A stretch of 64,000 nt of DNA from Acetobacterium sp. KB-1 (GCF_003260995.1 NZ_CP030040.1:1114578-1178577); one strand, 5' to 3'; positions 1-8,609 are shown, counted from the stretch's first letter. Notes: generated by a model from the letters alone, not told the origin. Program-made: numbers and translations.

Positions 1-545
1 ATCGACTGGAGATCCAGATTGGATGAGGGTTCATCCAATACGTAAATATCCGGGTTCATGGCGTAAATCGAACCACAGGCAATCCGCTGTTTTTCGCCTC
101 CGGAGAGCCTGAAAATATCGCGGTTGATGAGCTTTTCCAAGCTGAAATCCTGGACGCTCTGCTTTAGACGATGGTGGATTGCATCCCGGCTTAAATCCTG
201 ATTCTCGCAGCCAAAGGCCAGTTCGCCGGTGGTATCGACGTTGAAAAATTGAGATTTGGGATTCTGAAAAACACTGCCCACAAATTGGGAGATCTCCCGA
301 ATGGTCATATCCAGAGTGTTTTTCCCCATTAGCATCACCTCGCCTTGTAGCCCGGCGGGATAAAACATCGGAATCAGGCCGTTGAGCAGCCGAGTAATTG
401 TGGTTTTGCCACAGCCGCTTTTGCCACACAAAACAATACATTCGCCTTTTTCAATGGTGAGGGAAATATTGTCCAGAGCATTTTGATGACTGGGGTTGTC
501 TTGTCCACCTTCATAAGCAACTGAGATATTATTTAGCCGAATCAT
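1..545 (-). CDS. ECF transporter ATP-binding subunit (EcfA type), cut by window edge
   Basis: This reads from the ATG at 545 to the window edge and is therefore incomplete at its C-terminus. The protein begins MIRLNNISVAYEGG. It shows a Walker A loop GKSGCGKTT (about residue 43), a Q-loop VFQNPKSQFF typical of energy-coupling-factor ATPases, an LSGGEKQR signature and a Walker B ending in LDEPSSNLD. It would energise substrate uptake together with the EcfT and S subunits just upstream. Its ATG overlaps the EcfT stop (ATGA), so translation is probably coupled. A second ATPase domain or gene should lie beyond the window. Family assignment is firm; the substrate is unknown. Confidence 0.9.
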   Translation of the reverse strand, partial: MIRLNNISVAYEGGQDNPSHQNALDNISLTIEKGECIVLCGKSGCGKTTITRLLNGLIPMFYPAGLQGEVMLMGKNTLDMTIREISQFVGSVFQNPKSQFFNVDTTGELAFGCENQDLSRDAIHHRLKQSVQDFSLEKLINRDIFRLSGGEKQRIACGSIYAMNPDIYVLDEPSSNLDLQS

Positions 546-1264
546 CCTAGCCATCCTTTCTTCATTAAAATAAAAATGATAATGACACCTGCCATCAGGG
601 TGTAGTCCGGTAACCTTAATTTAACATCCGCCAGATTGGACCGGACTGAATCCCGGTCCAGGCCCCGGGTCATAGCTGCTGCGGCCAACTCGTCCATCAC
701 GCCTGCCGATGAGATCAGCAAGGGCACCATCACATATTCCAGGGTCATAAACGGTTTAAACAACACTGCTTGTATCCCCATGGGGATGCCCCGATAAGAC
801 ATGGCTTGAACGATGGCCTGGTACTCTTCTTTTACGGTTGGCACAAAGCGTACCATCACCGCAAAGGGAATGATAAAGCCCATCGGTAGATGCGCTTTTT
901 GAAAAGCTGCAATAAATTCACTTACCGTGGTGTTTTTCATCAGCACGGTAAAGCACATCACCATTGGTAAAAAAAGGCGAATCATCCGACTGGCGATGAT
1001 CAAACCCTGGCCAATCGGAGTGGACACCTGTAGTCCATAGCCGCTGTCAATGGCTAGTAGCAGAAAGAAGAGACCCCCATAAAGCAGGGTCTCTTTAATC
1101 AACCTTCCATTAAGTAGAAGCAAGCAGGAAATTCCGGCCAGCAGCACTTCAACCATTATCGGTTTTCTCCCCATCATCATGATATTGATCAGGACAAATA
1201 GAACCAGTTTGGTTCGGGGATCAATTTTCACCACTGAATTTGACTGCAGTGTAATGGCAGGCAT
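542..1264 (-). CDS. ECF transporter transmembrane subunit EcfT
   Basis: The product is a 240-residue hydrophobic protein with several membrane segments. The cytoplasmic region contains the EcfT-type coupling motifs MSYRGIPMG and MTRGLDRD, corresponding to the Ala-Arg-Gly style motifs that contact the ATPases. Its ATG overlaps the stop of the S-component gene by a few bases, and its own stop overlaps the ATPase start. The order S component, EcfT, EcfA is a compact operon. Function is energy-coupling scaffold of an ECF importer; the substrate is set by the S subunit. Confidence 0.88.
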   Translation of the reverse strand: MPAITLQSNSVVKIDPRTKLVLFVLINIMMMGRKPIMVEVLLAGISCLLLLNGRLIKETLLYGGLFFLLLAIDSGYGLQVSTPIGQGLIIASRMIRLFLPMVMCFTVLMKNTTVSEFIAAFQKAHLPMGFIIPFAVMVRFVPTVKEEYQAIVQAMSYRGIPMGIQAVLFKPFMTLEYVMVPLLISSAGVMDELAAAAMTRGLDRDSVRSNLADVKLRLPDYTLMAGVIIIFILMKKGWLG

Positions 1265-1842
1265 TAGACAATTCCTGCTCGTTTAAAGTGATGCTTCAGG
1301 GCTTTGTTTCCGAGTACCCCACCGATTATGCCGCCGATAAATCCGGAGAGAATTAATCCCAGGATGATCCCCTCGGGAGCAAGGCTGGCAAAATTTGCAA
1401 CATAGGCTTCGCCGTAATATTGGGTCATGGACTTAAAGAACGCTTCTTTTGCAAAAATGATCGACAAAAATGGCCCTACAAACATTGACGAAAAAAAGCC
1501 GTATCCCAGTACATTGTGCTTTGGCGATTCGAAATTCCCCAGACCCGATGTCACCTCCGCCGCTAATCCGCAGAGTAGCGAAAAAAGCAGGGGATAAAAC
1601 GAGGTACTCGACATCACCAGACCGCACAATGCCGCAAGAATCAAAATGGCGCCTCTTTTGGGGACCTTGTTGATATAGAGCATATAAATTGGGCCCAGCA
1701 CAATGCCCGTTAAAAATGCCACCATTAAAAAGGTAATCGGCGTAAACCCGGTAATCACCGCCATCGCGATTAACCCCATAACAAAAATAGCCGCGAAAGC
1801 ACCTGCCAGAATCAACTCTTTTGTTGATAATTTCTTTTTCAT
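1264..1842 (-). CDS. ECF transporter S component, MptD/Trep_Strep-like
   Basis: This is a 192-residue integral membrane protein with about six hydrophobic segments and short basic ends, resembling the MptD (TIGR02185) group of putative S components. I place the start at the ATG at 1842 (MKKKLSTKEL), because GGAGG lies five bases upstream; an in-frame TTG at 1854 overlaps that ribosome site. It should bind the imported substrate. A palindromic GTTAG-N6-CTAAC element lies just upstream, as also before the adjacent AraC gene. This suggests iron-type or AraC control. The ligand cannot be read from sequence. Confidence 0.75.
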   Translation of the reverse strand: MKKKLSTKELILAGAFAAIFVMGLIAMAVITGFTPITFLMVAFLTGIVLGPIYMLYINKVPKRGAILILAALCGLVMSSTSFYPLLFSLLCGLAAEVTSGLGNFESPKHNVLGYGFFSSMFVGPFLSIIFAKEAFFKSMTQYYGEAYVANFASLAPEGIILGLILSGFIGGIIGGVLGNKALKHHFKRAGIV

Positions 1843-1856
1843 ACTAACCTCCAAAT

Positions 1857-1894
1857 AAAATGCGTATGTTAGATAATTCTAACATACGCATTTT
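1857..1894. promoter_or_regulatory. Perfect 17-bp inverted repeat containing a DtxR-like site
   Basis: Two 17-base arms that begin AAAATGCGTATG are separated by a 4-base loop. The centre, 1868-1883, reads GTTAGATAATTCTAAC. It lies between the AraC stop and the S-component ribosome site. It could terminate the AraC transcript (a T-run follows on either strand), act as an operator for the ECF genes, or both. The same core occurs at 2961-2976. Confidence 0.6.
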
Positions 1895-1938
1895 ATCATT
1901 GACACTATTTCACTTCTACTCTTTCAGACTCCGAATAG

Positions 1939-2907
1939 TCATGCTGGACATTTTTCTTGCTGATGATTTTTCTTTCTGAAATCTTTCGGTAGCAGCCCAT
2001 AATTTTTTTTAAAAGCTCGAGTAAAATTGCTGGCGTTCTCATATCCAAGCATCAGGCCGATTTCCAGTATGGATAAGTCCGTATTGATGAGATTGTGAGC
2101 AGCCTGATTCATGCGCATCTTTCGCAAATACTCATACGGCGTAAATTGAAACATTTCTTTAAAACACTCTTTGAAGATCGTTGTTGAGACACCATGGCTT
2201 AAGCAGAGCTCTGAAATCGGGTGATGCACCGACAGATCTGTTTCAATCATCTTTTTAATGGCCTTTGTTTTGTCAATTTGTTCTTTTGAAAAACAGCGTC
2301 GCTGACTAAAAACCCTAAAATCTTCATGAATAATCATCATAAAAAGCTCTGTTAGTTTTAGCTTTATAAAACCCAATCCCAGGGTTTCCATTCCTTCATT
2401 AATCATCTTGCAAGTGCTGAATAGATACTCTCCGTAGGAAAAAATCTGGACGCTATTTATTTTTTCGATTTGATCAAATAAAAGCTGCAAATCCAGGTTG
2501 TATTCTTTTTGCCATAAATCCATTAACTTTGGCGACAGCGAATCTGGATAAATTAAAATGTTAAACCCCCGCATGCTGTCTTCAATCATTTTTGAAGACA
2601 GGCTGGAGCGACAATTGTTAAAAATTCCGATATTCCCCGGTGACACATAGGTAAAAACATTCTTTTTTAATTCCATTTGATAAATGCCTTGATCGCAAAA
2701 TGAAATCTGATAGAATCTGGGCATATTCGCAACTTCACCGGACCAGCTATAGGCTTCTTTAAAGTCCATAAACTGTATCTCAATGCCTTCATATAGGGAA
2801 TACGCTGTGATCCGACTTCTGGAATGCTGCTGGTCCAGGGCATACACAGTTTCGGGGCCATCCTCTTTTAAGATTTGGAGTCCCCATTCTTTTCTGCTCA
2901 GTCTCAT
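1939..2907 (-). CDS. AraC-family transcriptional regulator
   Basis: The 322-residue protein has a non-conserved N-terminal sensing region (about 1-210). The C-terminal double helix-turn-helix (about 215-312) includes the typical AraC signature around LMLGYENASNFTRAFKKNYG and PKDFR. The start at 2907 has AAAGGAG upstream. It lies directly upstream of the ECF transporter genes on the same strand and probably controls them. AraC proteins beside ECF or siderophore ABC systems often sense the transported ligand; that role is an inference here. Confidence 0.85.
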   Translation of the reverse strand: MRLSRKEWGLQILKEDGPETVYALDQQHSRSRITAYSLYEGIEIQFMDFKEAYSWSGEVANMPRFYQISFCDQGIYQMELKKNVFTYVSPGNIGIFNNCRSSLSSKMIEDSMRGFNILIYPDSLSPKLMDLWQKEYNLDLQLLFDQIEKINSVQIFSYGEYLFSTCKMINEGMETLGLGFIKLKLTELFMMIIHEDFRVFSQRRCFSKEQIDKTKAIKKMIETDLSVHHPISELCLSHGVSTTIFKECFKEMFQFTPYEYLRKMRMNQAAHNLINTDLSILEIGLMLGYENASNFTRAFKKNYGLLPKDFRKKNHQQEKCPA

Positions 2908-2960
2908 TATCTGTCTCCTTTGCTTTCATTTGAATTCTGGTCTTGCTATTTTCGACACTA

Positions 2961-2976
2961 GTTAGTTTATTCTAAC
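2961..2976. promoter_or_regulatory. DtxR-like operator GTTAG-N6-CTAAC upstream of AraC gene
   Basis: GTTAGTTTATTCTAAC matches the core at 1868-1883 in 14 of 16 positions. It lies about 55 bases before the AraC start, within its likely promoter. The two copies therefore precede the AraC gene and the ECF genes. The repressor is not in the window. Confidence 0.5.
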
Positions 2977-3082
2977 TATATTCTAAAGGATTGCCCGAGA
3001 AAGATCAATCAAAACCTGTCATCATGAACGCTAGTTTCTCAACTTATAAACGGATTATGATACGCCTCTACACAATTTTATT

Positions 3083-3160
3083 CAAACGTTTATGCTTTAT
3101 CAATTTACTTTCTTCTTCGCCGTGATATAAAATGGCGAAATCGGTTCTCGTTCTTTTTTG
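3083..3160 (+). repeat. Promoter-bearing dispersed repeat, copy 1
   Basis: It contains CAAACGTTTA at 3083-3092, a -35 TTTACT at 3104-3109, a 16-base spacer ending in TGA (extended -10) and TATAAA at 3126-3131. A 31-base block follows at 3130-3160. The same parts occur at 5409-5457 and 5806-5836, but there the 31-base block is about 350 bases further away. This promoter probably drives the hydrolase at 3329. The rest of the 2977-3328 gap shows no gene. Confidence 0.6.
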
Positions 3161-3328
3161 AGTTTGAAAGATAAAATTGCTATTTTTAGCGATTGCCCAA
3201 TCAGATTGACTCCGAATTTCAGCCAGACTTTACAATTCTTCCATTGACGAACCCTTTTTTTATCGGTAAACTTTAAAAAAAGACCCGTTTCACTGGAACG
3301 GTAAAATCTACGAAAGAAGGTCGTTACT

Positions 3329-4129
3329 GTGCTGGAAAAAACAATCACCTCACCCCGGGGCACTGTTCATTATTGGATCGCCCGACACCGCGATCCCCAG
3401 GCAATATGTCTGGTGTTCACCCACGGGCTTACTGCCAATCATCTGATGTTTGAACATCAGGTTGCTTATTTTAAAAAGCACTACACCGTCATCACCTGGG
3501 ACCTGCCACTCCATGGGGCTTCCCGCCCCTATATGGATTTTTCGTTTCATCACACCGCTACCGATCTGGACGCTATCCTGGCCCAGGAAAACATCTCAGC
3601 GGCAGTGCTGATTGGCCAGTCGCTGGGGGGCTATGCCAGCCAGCAGTATGCCCTGGATTTCCCGGAAAAGGTGTTGGCCTTTATCGGGGTGGACACCTCG
3701 CCCTTTGGTCTTACCTACTATTCCCAATCTGACCGCTTCTGGTTGCGGCAGGTAGAGTGGATGTCCCGTTGCTATCCTCATGACCAACTGCTGTCAGCCA
3801 TTGCTAAAGGGGCCACCCATACTAAGCGAGGTTATGATAACATGATGGCGATGCTAAAACCTTATGGCAAAACGGAACTCTGCCGCATCATGGGGATCGC
3901 CTATGCCAGCTTTCTCCGTGAAAACCAGGATGCGGCTTTTAAGTTTCCAGTCCTACTAACGTTGGGCGAATATGACAAAACCGGCAAGGTCCCCCAATAC
4001 AACTGGGCCTGGGCCGCCAAAACCAGATACCCCCTGAAAATCATCCCCTCCGCCGGTCATAATGCAAATGTTGATAATCCCGTTGTTTTTAATGCGGTAG
4101 TTGATGATTTTTTGGATCAATTACCATGA
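3329..4129 (+). CDS. Alpha/beta hydrolase
   Basis: This is a 266-residue hydrolase starting at GTG (GAAGG ribosome site upstream). It has the alpha/beta fold landmarks: the oxyanion-region FTHGLTANH, the nucleophile elbow GQSLGG with Ser near residue 98, an acid in LGEYDKTGK and the catalytic His in SAGHNANVD near the C-terminus. No signal peptide is visible, so it should be cytoplasmic. It precedes a polyferredoxin membrane protein on the same strand, but a separate promoter is visible before that gene. Substrate unknown; esterase or C-C hydrolase activity is possible. Confidence 0.8.
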   Translation: MLEKTITSPRGTVHYWIARHRDPQAICLVFTHGLTANHLMFEHQVAYFKKHYTVITWDLPLHGASRPYMDFSFHHTATDLDAILAQENISAAVLIGQSLGGYASQQYALDFPEKVLAFIGVDTSPFGLTYYSQSDRFWLRQVEWMSRCYPHDQLLSAIAKGATHTKRGYDNMMAMLKPYGKTELCRIMGIAYASFLRENQDAAFKFPVLLTLGEYDKTGKVPQYNWAWAAKTRYPLKIIPSAGHNANVDNPVVFNAVVDDFLDQLP

Positions 4130-4160
4130 AGCATTATTGTCCCAATAATCTGACACCATT

Positions 4161-4188
4161 TTGACATGATTAAAGATTATCATAATGG
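4161..4188 (+). promoter_or_regulatory. Promoter of the 4Fe-4S membrane protein
   Basis: TTGACA at 4161-4166 is followed after 16 bases by TAATGG at 4183-4188 (CATAAT slightly earlier). It is so close to the coding region that the leader would be very short. Confidence 0.4.
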
Positions 4189-4199
4189 GCATACAATGA

Positions 4200-5216
4200 T
4201 TGGAGGTGGTCATCATAGCTAAACCTAAAAAATTCAACCTGCGTCTAATGGTGCAGATCTTTTTCTTTACCCTTATCGCCCTGATTTCGGTTAATAAAAC
4301 CCTGGCCGCTACAGGAATGGGGATTCCCTTCCTGTCTACGGCTTCTCTTCATGCTCTTTGCCCCTTCGGCGGGGTGGAGACCTTTTTTTCCTTGGTCACA
4401 ACGGGATTGTTTATTCCAAAAACTCAGATCTCTGCGGTGATTCTGATGGGTCTGGTGTTTCTGCTGGCGCTGCTCTTTGGTCCGGTTTTCTGTGGCTGGG
4501 TCTGTCCCTTAGGGGCTTTTCAGGAATGGATCGGAAAAATCGGAAAAAAGCTTTTTAAGAAACGCTATAACCATTTTGTCCCCACAAAGGTGGATAAGGT
4601 GTTGCGCTATTTGCGCTATGGAGTGCTGGTCTGGGTACTGACAGTAACGGCAGTCTCTGGCACGCTACTGTTTGCCAATCTCGATCCCTACCACGCATTA
4701 TTTAAATTCTGGACCGGAACGGTGGCGCTACCAGCCCTTATTCTGCTGGTGTTTATCACCATCGGTTCGTTGTTTGTGGAGCGGCCCTGGTGTAAATATA
4801 CCTGTCCCTACGGTGCCCTGCTGAGTCTTTTTAACAAGATCCGCATCTTTAAAATTCGCCGGAAAACAGAGACTTGTGTCAGCTGTCAGAAATGTAGCCG
4901 CAGCTGTCCGATGAATATTGATGTCTGCCGGAATGAAACAGTCTCCAATCTCAGTTGTATCAGCTGTTATGAATGCACCTCAGACCGGAATTGTCCCAAA
5001 GCCGAAACCCTGCTGGTTCAGGCCACCCAAAAAAGCCCCCAGGTTTCCATTGCCGTAGTGGCGATTGTAATGCTGACTGTATTTATCGGTGGAATTGTCG
5101 GATCGATGGCTCTGGGCATCTGGAGTTCAAAAACCAACGATCAGGGATCGGGAGGCAAGAACAACGGTAATGGACAGAAAAATAAAGTTGAAATGCAAGA
5201 AGAAGTTACCGACTAA
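4200..5216 (+). CDS. NapH/YccM-like polyferredoxin membrane protein
   Basis: The 338-residue protein has about five membrane helices and cysteine motifs in the NapH/NosR/YccM arrangement. CGWVCPLGAF and CKYTCPYGAL are the paired CxxxCP motifs near helices. The cytoplasmic CVSCQKCSRSCP and CISCYECTSDRNCP look like two 4Fe-4S clusters. It probably passes electrons across or at the membrane. The start is uncertain: GGAGGTGG lies at 4202-4209 inside the frame, TTG (4200) and GTG (4206) are the only usual codons nearby, and ATC or ATA further down would be unusual. A charged, glycine/asparagine-rich tail ends the protein. Electron donor and acceptor are unknown. Confidence 0.8.
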   Translation: MEVVIIAKPKKFNLRLMVQIFFFTLIALISVNKTLAATGMGIPFLSTASLHALCPFGGVETFFSLVTTGLFIPKTQISAVILMGLVFLLALLFGPVFCGWVCPLGAFQEWIGKIGKKLFKKRYNHFVPTKVDKVLRYLRYGVLVWVLTVTAVSGTLLFANLDPYHALFKFWTGTVALPALILLVFITIGSLFVERPWCKYTCPYGALLSLFNKIRIFKIRRKTETCVSCQKCSRSCPMNIDVCRNETVSNLSCISCYECTSDRNCPKAETLLVQATQKSPQVSIAVVAIVMLTVFIGGIVGSMALGIWSSKTNDQGSGGKNNGNGQKNKVEMQEEVTD

Positions 5217-5220
5217 GACT

Positions 5221-5250
5221 GGGGTAGCAGTGAAATTCCACTGCTACCCC
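5221..5250 (+). terminator. Perfect 12-bp stem-loop after the 4Fe-4S protein
   Basis: GGGGTAGCAGTG and its exact complement flank a six-base loop, five bases after the stop codon. There is no T-run, so it may be a stabilising 3' hairpin or a weak terminator. Confidence 0.65.
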
Positions 5251-5881
5251 GTCCATCCAATCCAGATGCCTTTCTCTTCAGCATCATAAATGCTTTTTGA
5301 TGTCGCAATTTATCAGCATACAATTGTTCATCAGAACGATCCACCAAATCAGAATTAGGATAATCCCTGTTAGCGAAATATTGTTCATAAGCGTATACGA
5401 ATTTTATACAAACGTTTACATTTTGTCTATTTACTTTTCTTTGTACTGTGATATAATAGGTTCATATCAAAAATCAACTCAATCATTTTCAGTAATGTGT
5501 GATATGAGTCAATGTATCAATCACTTAAAAGCAATTACGATACTGGCAATAAAATCAATGAACCGACCGGAGGTTGAAGGTGAAAATTTGACCCTGATGA
5601 AATAAGTTGATTAAGTAGCCGGGCAAGCGATCTGCATCAAGACAGATCTTCCAACTATTAAAAGAGCAATCTTTTTATAGACGGAACCCCTTCAAGTGAG
5701 TAATGTTTAAACTGAAAAGTGAAAAAGAAGGTTTTTGATAAAATCAAAAGAAGGAGTCCAAACGGATGACGACTGAGATTGTGAACTAAACCGGTTTCAC
5801 AGGTTAAATGGCGGAATCGGTTCTAGTTCTTTTTTGGTAAAAATAGATTCTTGCAACATTTCGGCTATTGCTTTTGAACAC
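5251..5881. other. Gene-less stretch with second promoter repeat
   Basis: No convincing gene was found. CAAACGTTTA at 5409-5418, TTTACT at 5430-5435, a 16-base spacer and TATAAT at 5452-5457 form a strong extended -10 promoter with the same spacing as at 3083. At 5806-5836 a 31-base block matches 3130-3160 in 29 positions. A mini-frame MTTEIVN with an AAGGAG ribosome site sits at 5766-5789. The roughly 350 bases between promoter and block may be transcribed as a non-coding RNA or be a remnant. The promoter points toward the convergent MATE gene. Confidence 0.5.
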
Positions 5882-7225
5882 TTATCGATCCGTTGGACGG
5901 ATTTTGAAGATGCTCTGCTGCTGTTTGAAATACCAAAAAGTCAGACCCAGGGTCAAAGCCTCGGCAACAGGCAGCGCCATCCAGATCCCTTGAATGCCTA
6001 AAAATTGGGGTAATACCAGAATCATAATCACTTGTAAGAACAGGGTGCGGATAAAGGAAATCATCGCCGAAGCTCGACCATTGCCCAAGGCTGTAAAATA
6101 GGCTGAGGCGAAAATGTTGATCCCACAAAATAAGAATGATATTGCAAAAATCCGGAAACCTTGCACCGTCAACTCGATCAGTGTCGGATTATTGACTATG
6201 AAAATGGACACCAGCACAGAAGCCGCCAGTTCAGATAAAATGAACATCACGATTGACACCATCCCCACAATTTTCAAACAACTCTGGTGAAGTTTTTTTA
6301 GCTCATCGCCATTTCGGGCCCCAAAATGATAACCAATCACTGGTGCCGCACCAATTGAAAAACCAATCAATACGGCTGTGAAAATAAATTCGATATATAA
6401 CATCACCGAAATAGCTGCAACTCCGTCTTCTCCAAGCAGTTGCATCAGCCGAACATTAAAAAGCACAGTAATTAACGATCGGGAAATGTTCGTGACCATC
6501 TCTGAGGCGCCGTTGCTCATACTGCGTAACAGCATTGACACATCCTTCACAGGTGTTGCAAATTGAAGTCGACTGGTGTTTTTATAAAAAAAATAAAAAA
6601 TAGGTATTAACCCACTAATCATAAATCCGCAAACCGTAGCAATGGCCGCACCAGGCAAGCCTATTCCCCAAACCCCAACCAGTAGCCAGTCGAGAAAAAT
6701 ATTAATGACACCGCTAAGAATACTGAGATAAAAGCCCATTTTGGGCCGCTCTGCCGTTACAAAAAAGGACTGGAAAAAACCCTGCAGCATAAAAAAAACA
6801 GTACCCAGGGTACAGATCCGTCCATAGGTCACACTGTCGCCAATAATGCGTTCACTCGCACCCATAAGGTAGCAGAGAGGCTCCATGAAAATGAAGGCGA
6901 GCAGAGATAAAAACACTCCAATAAGAACTGTGACCAGAGTTAAAAATGAAAAATACTGATTAGCCGCTTGATCACGTTTTTCCCCCATGGCTCGGGCTAC
7001 CTCTGCTGTGCCCCCGGTGCCTAACATAAAGCCGAAGGAGCCAATGGTCATGATTAACGGAAACACAATGTTTACTGCCGCCAGGCCATTGCTGCCGACG
7101 TAACGTCCCACAAATAAACCATCCACAACACTGTAGATAGAAATGAATACCATCATCAGTATCGATGACATAGTAAAACGCAGGAGTTTTCTGGTTGTAA
7201 ATTTTTCTGACAATTGAATATGCAT
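5882..7225 (-). CDS. MATE-family efflux transporter
   Basis: The 447-residue protein has about twelve membrane segments in two related halves, as in MATE drug/sodium or drug/proton antiporters (DinF/MepA-like branch). It begins MHIQLSEKFTTRKLLRFTMSS. The start at 7225 follows AAGAGG. It is the second gene of an operon behind a MarR regulator (29 bases between them), so it is probably derepressed by a toxic ligand. The exported compound is unknown. Confidence 0.88.
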   Translation of the reverse strand: MHIQLSEKFTTRKLLRFTMSSILMMVFISIYSVVDGLFVGRYVGSNGLAAVNIVFPLIMTIGSFGFMLGTGGTAEVARAMGEKRDQAANQYFSFLTLVTVLIGVFLSLLAFIFMEPLCYLMGASERIIGDSVTYGRICTLGTVFFMLQGFFQSFFVTAERPKMGFYLSILSGVINIFLDWLLVGVWGIGLPGAAIATVCGFMISGLIPIFYFFYKNTSRLQFATPVKDVSMLLRSMSNGASEMVTNISRSLITVLFNVRLMQLLGEDGVAAISVMLYIEFIFTAVLIGFSIGAAPVIGYHFGARNGDELKKLHQSCLKIVGMVSIVMFILSELAASVLVSIFIVNNPTLIELTVQGFRIFAISFLFCGINIFASAYFTALGNGRASAMISFIRTLFLQVIMILVLPQFLGIQGIWMALPVAEALTLGLTFWYFKQQQSIFKIRPTDR

Positions 7226-7254
7226 AATGACCTCTTACCTTTTATTAAATACTT

Positions 7255-7749
7255 CTAACTTCCGTTGTTATGATTCGATCCTAACGGATCTTCCGATTCG
7301 ATTAAATCCCTTGTTTCCTGTTCGAGAAATTTAAGATAGAGCCGGGAACCTTCAATTAATTGCCGACGCCCCGCCTCGCCCATTCTCAAAAACACCTGAT
7401 TTTCGGCCTTAAGTACCGGTGCGATTCTTTCATTGGCAAAAGCATGGCCCTTTTCAGTCAACATCATCTGCTTACTTCGTTTGTCATTAACATCGATTCG
7501 CCGCCTAAGATAACCCTTTGACTCAAGATGCTTCTGGGCAGTGTTGACCGTCTGTTTACTCATGCAATACTGATCACAGATATCTTTTTGGGTACACTGA
7601 CCTTTTGAAGCGAAGAGATAATAAAGTACCCAATATTCGCTGGTTGGCAAACTGCTAAGCCTGGCCAGTTCATTGTATACGGCCCCAGTTTCTTTAAAAA
7701 TATGATTATAGTCGGCCAATTCTTCTTCGATTAGCATTTTTTCTTCCAC
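7255..7749 (-). CDS. MarR-family repressor of the MATE operon
   Basis: The 164-residue protein has a winged helix covering LPTSEYWVLYYLFASKGQ, CMSKQTVNTAQKHLESKGYL and a wing at RIDVNDKRSKQMMLTEKG. I start at the GTG at 7749, four bases after GGAGG. The longer frame back to 7812 would run through the promoter: its first codon TTG is part of the -35 box. A palindrome just downstream of the -10 suggests autoregulation with the MATE gene. Confidence 0.85.
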   Translation of the reverse strand: MEEKMLIEEELADYNHIFKETGAVYNELARLSSLPTSEYWVLYYLFASKGQCTQKDICDQYCMSKQTVNTAQKHLESKGYLRRRIDVNDKRSKQMMLTEKGHAFANERIAPVLKAENQVFLRMGEAGRRQLIEGSRLYLKFLEQETRDLIESEDPLGSNHNNGS

Positions 7750-7762
7750 AGTTCCTCCATTT

Positions 7763-7812
7763 AGTCCGCATTCGGACTTTTTTAGTCTATCCGAAGGTTC
7801 TTCTTTTGTCAA
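7763..7812 (-). promoter_or_regulatory. MarR-MATE promoter with palindromic operator
   Basis: On the minus strand, TTGACA (7812-7807), a 17-base spacer and TAGACT (7789-7784) form the promoter. AGTCCGCATTCGGACT-type dyad symmetry (AGTCCG / CGGACT, 7763-7778) covers the expected transcription start. This is the usual layout for a MarR autorepressor. Confidence 0.75.
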
Positions 7813-7868
7813 GATAATTTCAAATTTAACCCAACATAATCAATTAATAAATCACTTATCTACCTGTT

Positions 7869-8534
7869 CTAGCCGTTTATATTTTTGATCGTAATCGTTT
7901 TTGTATTGAAATCGATCATTTGGTCCTGCCGCATTTTATTGAGCTCCCTGCTCAAGGATGAACGCTGAATACCAAAACGCTGGGCTAACTCTTTTTTTGA
8001 TGACGGGAGTTGAATCACCTGACTTTTTTGAATTTGAGACTCATACCGTAAAAAATCAATGATACACTGTCGGATGCTTTTCATCGAGATGGCACTAATC
8101 TTGTCAGTTAGAATCAAAGTCTTATCAGAGATAGCTTTCATCAAACCGATCATAAAAGTACGATTCATCTGGCACAGTTCCAGAATCAATTCCTTATGAA
8201 GATGGAGGATCACCACCTGAGACTGGGCCAATACCGTCATAGGATAATTATTTCGGCTGGAAAAAATCAGATTGGCACCGAGCACATCCCCGTCTTGAAA
8301 AATATTGATGGTCATTACATTCCCCTCGCAATCCAGATTTTGCACGGCCACCCGACCGCTGAGAATCAGATCCATCGTTCGACAGCATTCGTTCTGAAAA
8401 TGGATCACCTGATCCTTTTCATACTCTCGTTTCTCATAGTAATGTGCCCTAAAAACCTGATTCAGCTCTTCTTCTGAAAAATCCAAGAAAAGTCCATGAC
8501 ACGATAAAACAGCGATTAAATCCGGGTGATTCAT
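7869..8534 (-). CDS. Crp/Fnr-family transcriptional regulator
   Basis: The 221-residue protein has an N-terminal cyclic-nucleotide-type beta barrel (about 10-130, with FQDGDVLGANLIF), a long dimer helix and a C-terminal helix-turn-helix SSKKELAQRFGIQRSSLSRELNKM. Cysteines at about 12, 50, 51 and 120 do not form the classic Fnr cluster pattern, so an oxygen-sensing 4Fe-4S role is not evident. It is divergent from the permease-ferredoxin pair and probably regulates it through palindromes in the 113-base gap. Confidence 0.85.
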   Translation of the reverse strand: MNHPDLIAVLSCHGLFLDFSEEELNQVFRAHYYEKREYEKDQVIHFQNECCRTMDLILSGRVAVQNLDCEGNVMTINIFQDGDVLGANLIFSSRNNYPMTVLAQSQVVILHLHKELILELCQMNRTFMIGLMKAISDKTLILTDKISAISMKSIRQCIIDFLRYESQIQKSQVIQLPSSKKELAQRFGIQRSSLSRELNKMRQDQMIDFNTKTITIKNING

Positions 8535-8549
8535 ATAAATCTCCTAAAT

Positions 8550-8563
8550 GTTACCATGGTAAC
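8550..8563. promoter_or_regulatory. Palindrome GTTACCATGGTAAC in the Crp/Fnr-permease gap
   Basis: This is a perfect 14-base palindrome 16 bases before the regulator start, a likely binding site for the Crp/Fnr protein or an autoregulatory operator. Confidence 0.55.
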
Positions 8564-8595
8564 TTTTTATTTTACTGATCTACAGTATACTATAG

Positions 8596-8609
8596 AAAAT
8601 TCGAATTTT
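8596..8609. promoter_or_regulatory. Palindrome AAAATTCGAATTTT before the permease genes
   Basis: This is a perfect 14-base palindrome about 40 bases before the permease start. It may be a second operator or simply AT-rich promoter DNA. Confidence 0.35.

Noticed and set aside
31-441. 136-codon minus-strand open frame at the left edge
   Set aside because: It is a shadow of the ECF ATPase gene, whose own frame has Walker A, signature and Walker B motifs.
3100-3363. 87-codon minus-strand frame before the hydrolase
   Set aside because: It covers the promoter repeat and the hydrolase start, has no ribosome site and no family features.
5297-5605. 102-codon frame after the 4Fe-4S membrane protein
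   Set aside because: It runs through the promoter at 5430-5457 with no ribosome site and AT-driven composition.
5630-5760. Possible cyclic di-GMP riboswitch in the 5.25-5.88 kb gap
   Set aside because: A GCCGGG segment recalls the class, but the tetraloop and receptor strands are missing and no gene follows in the right direction.
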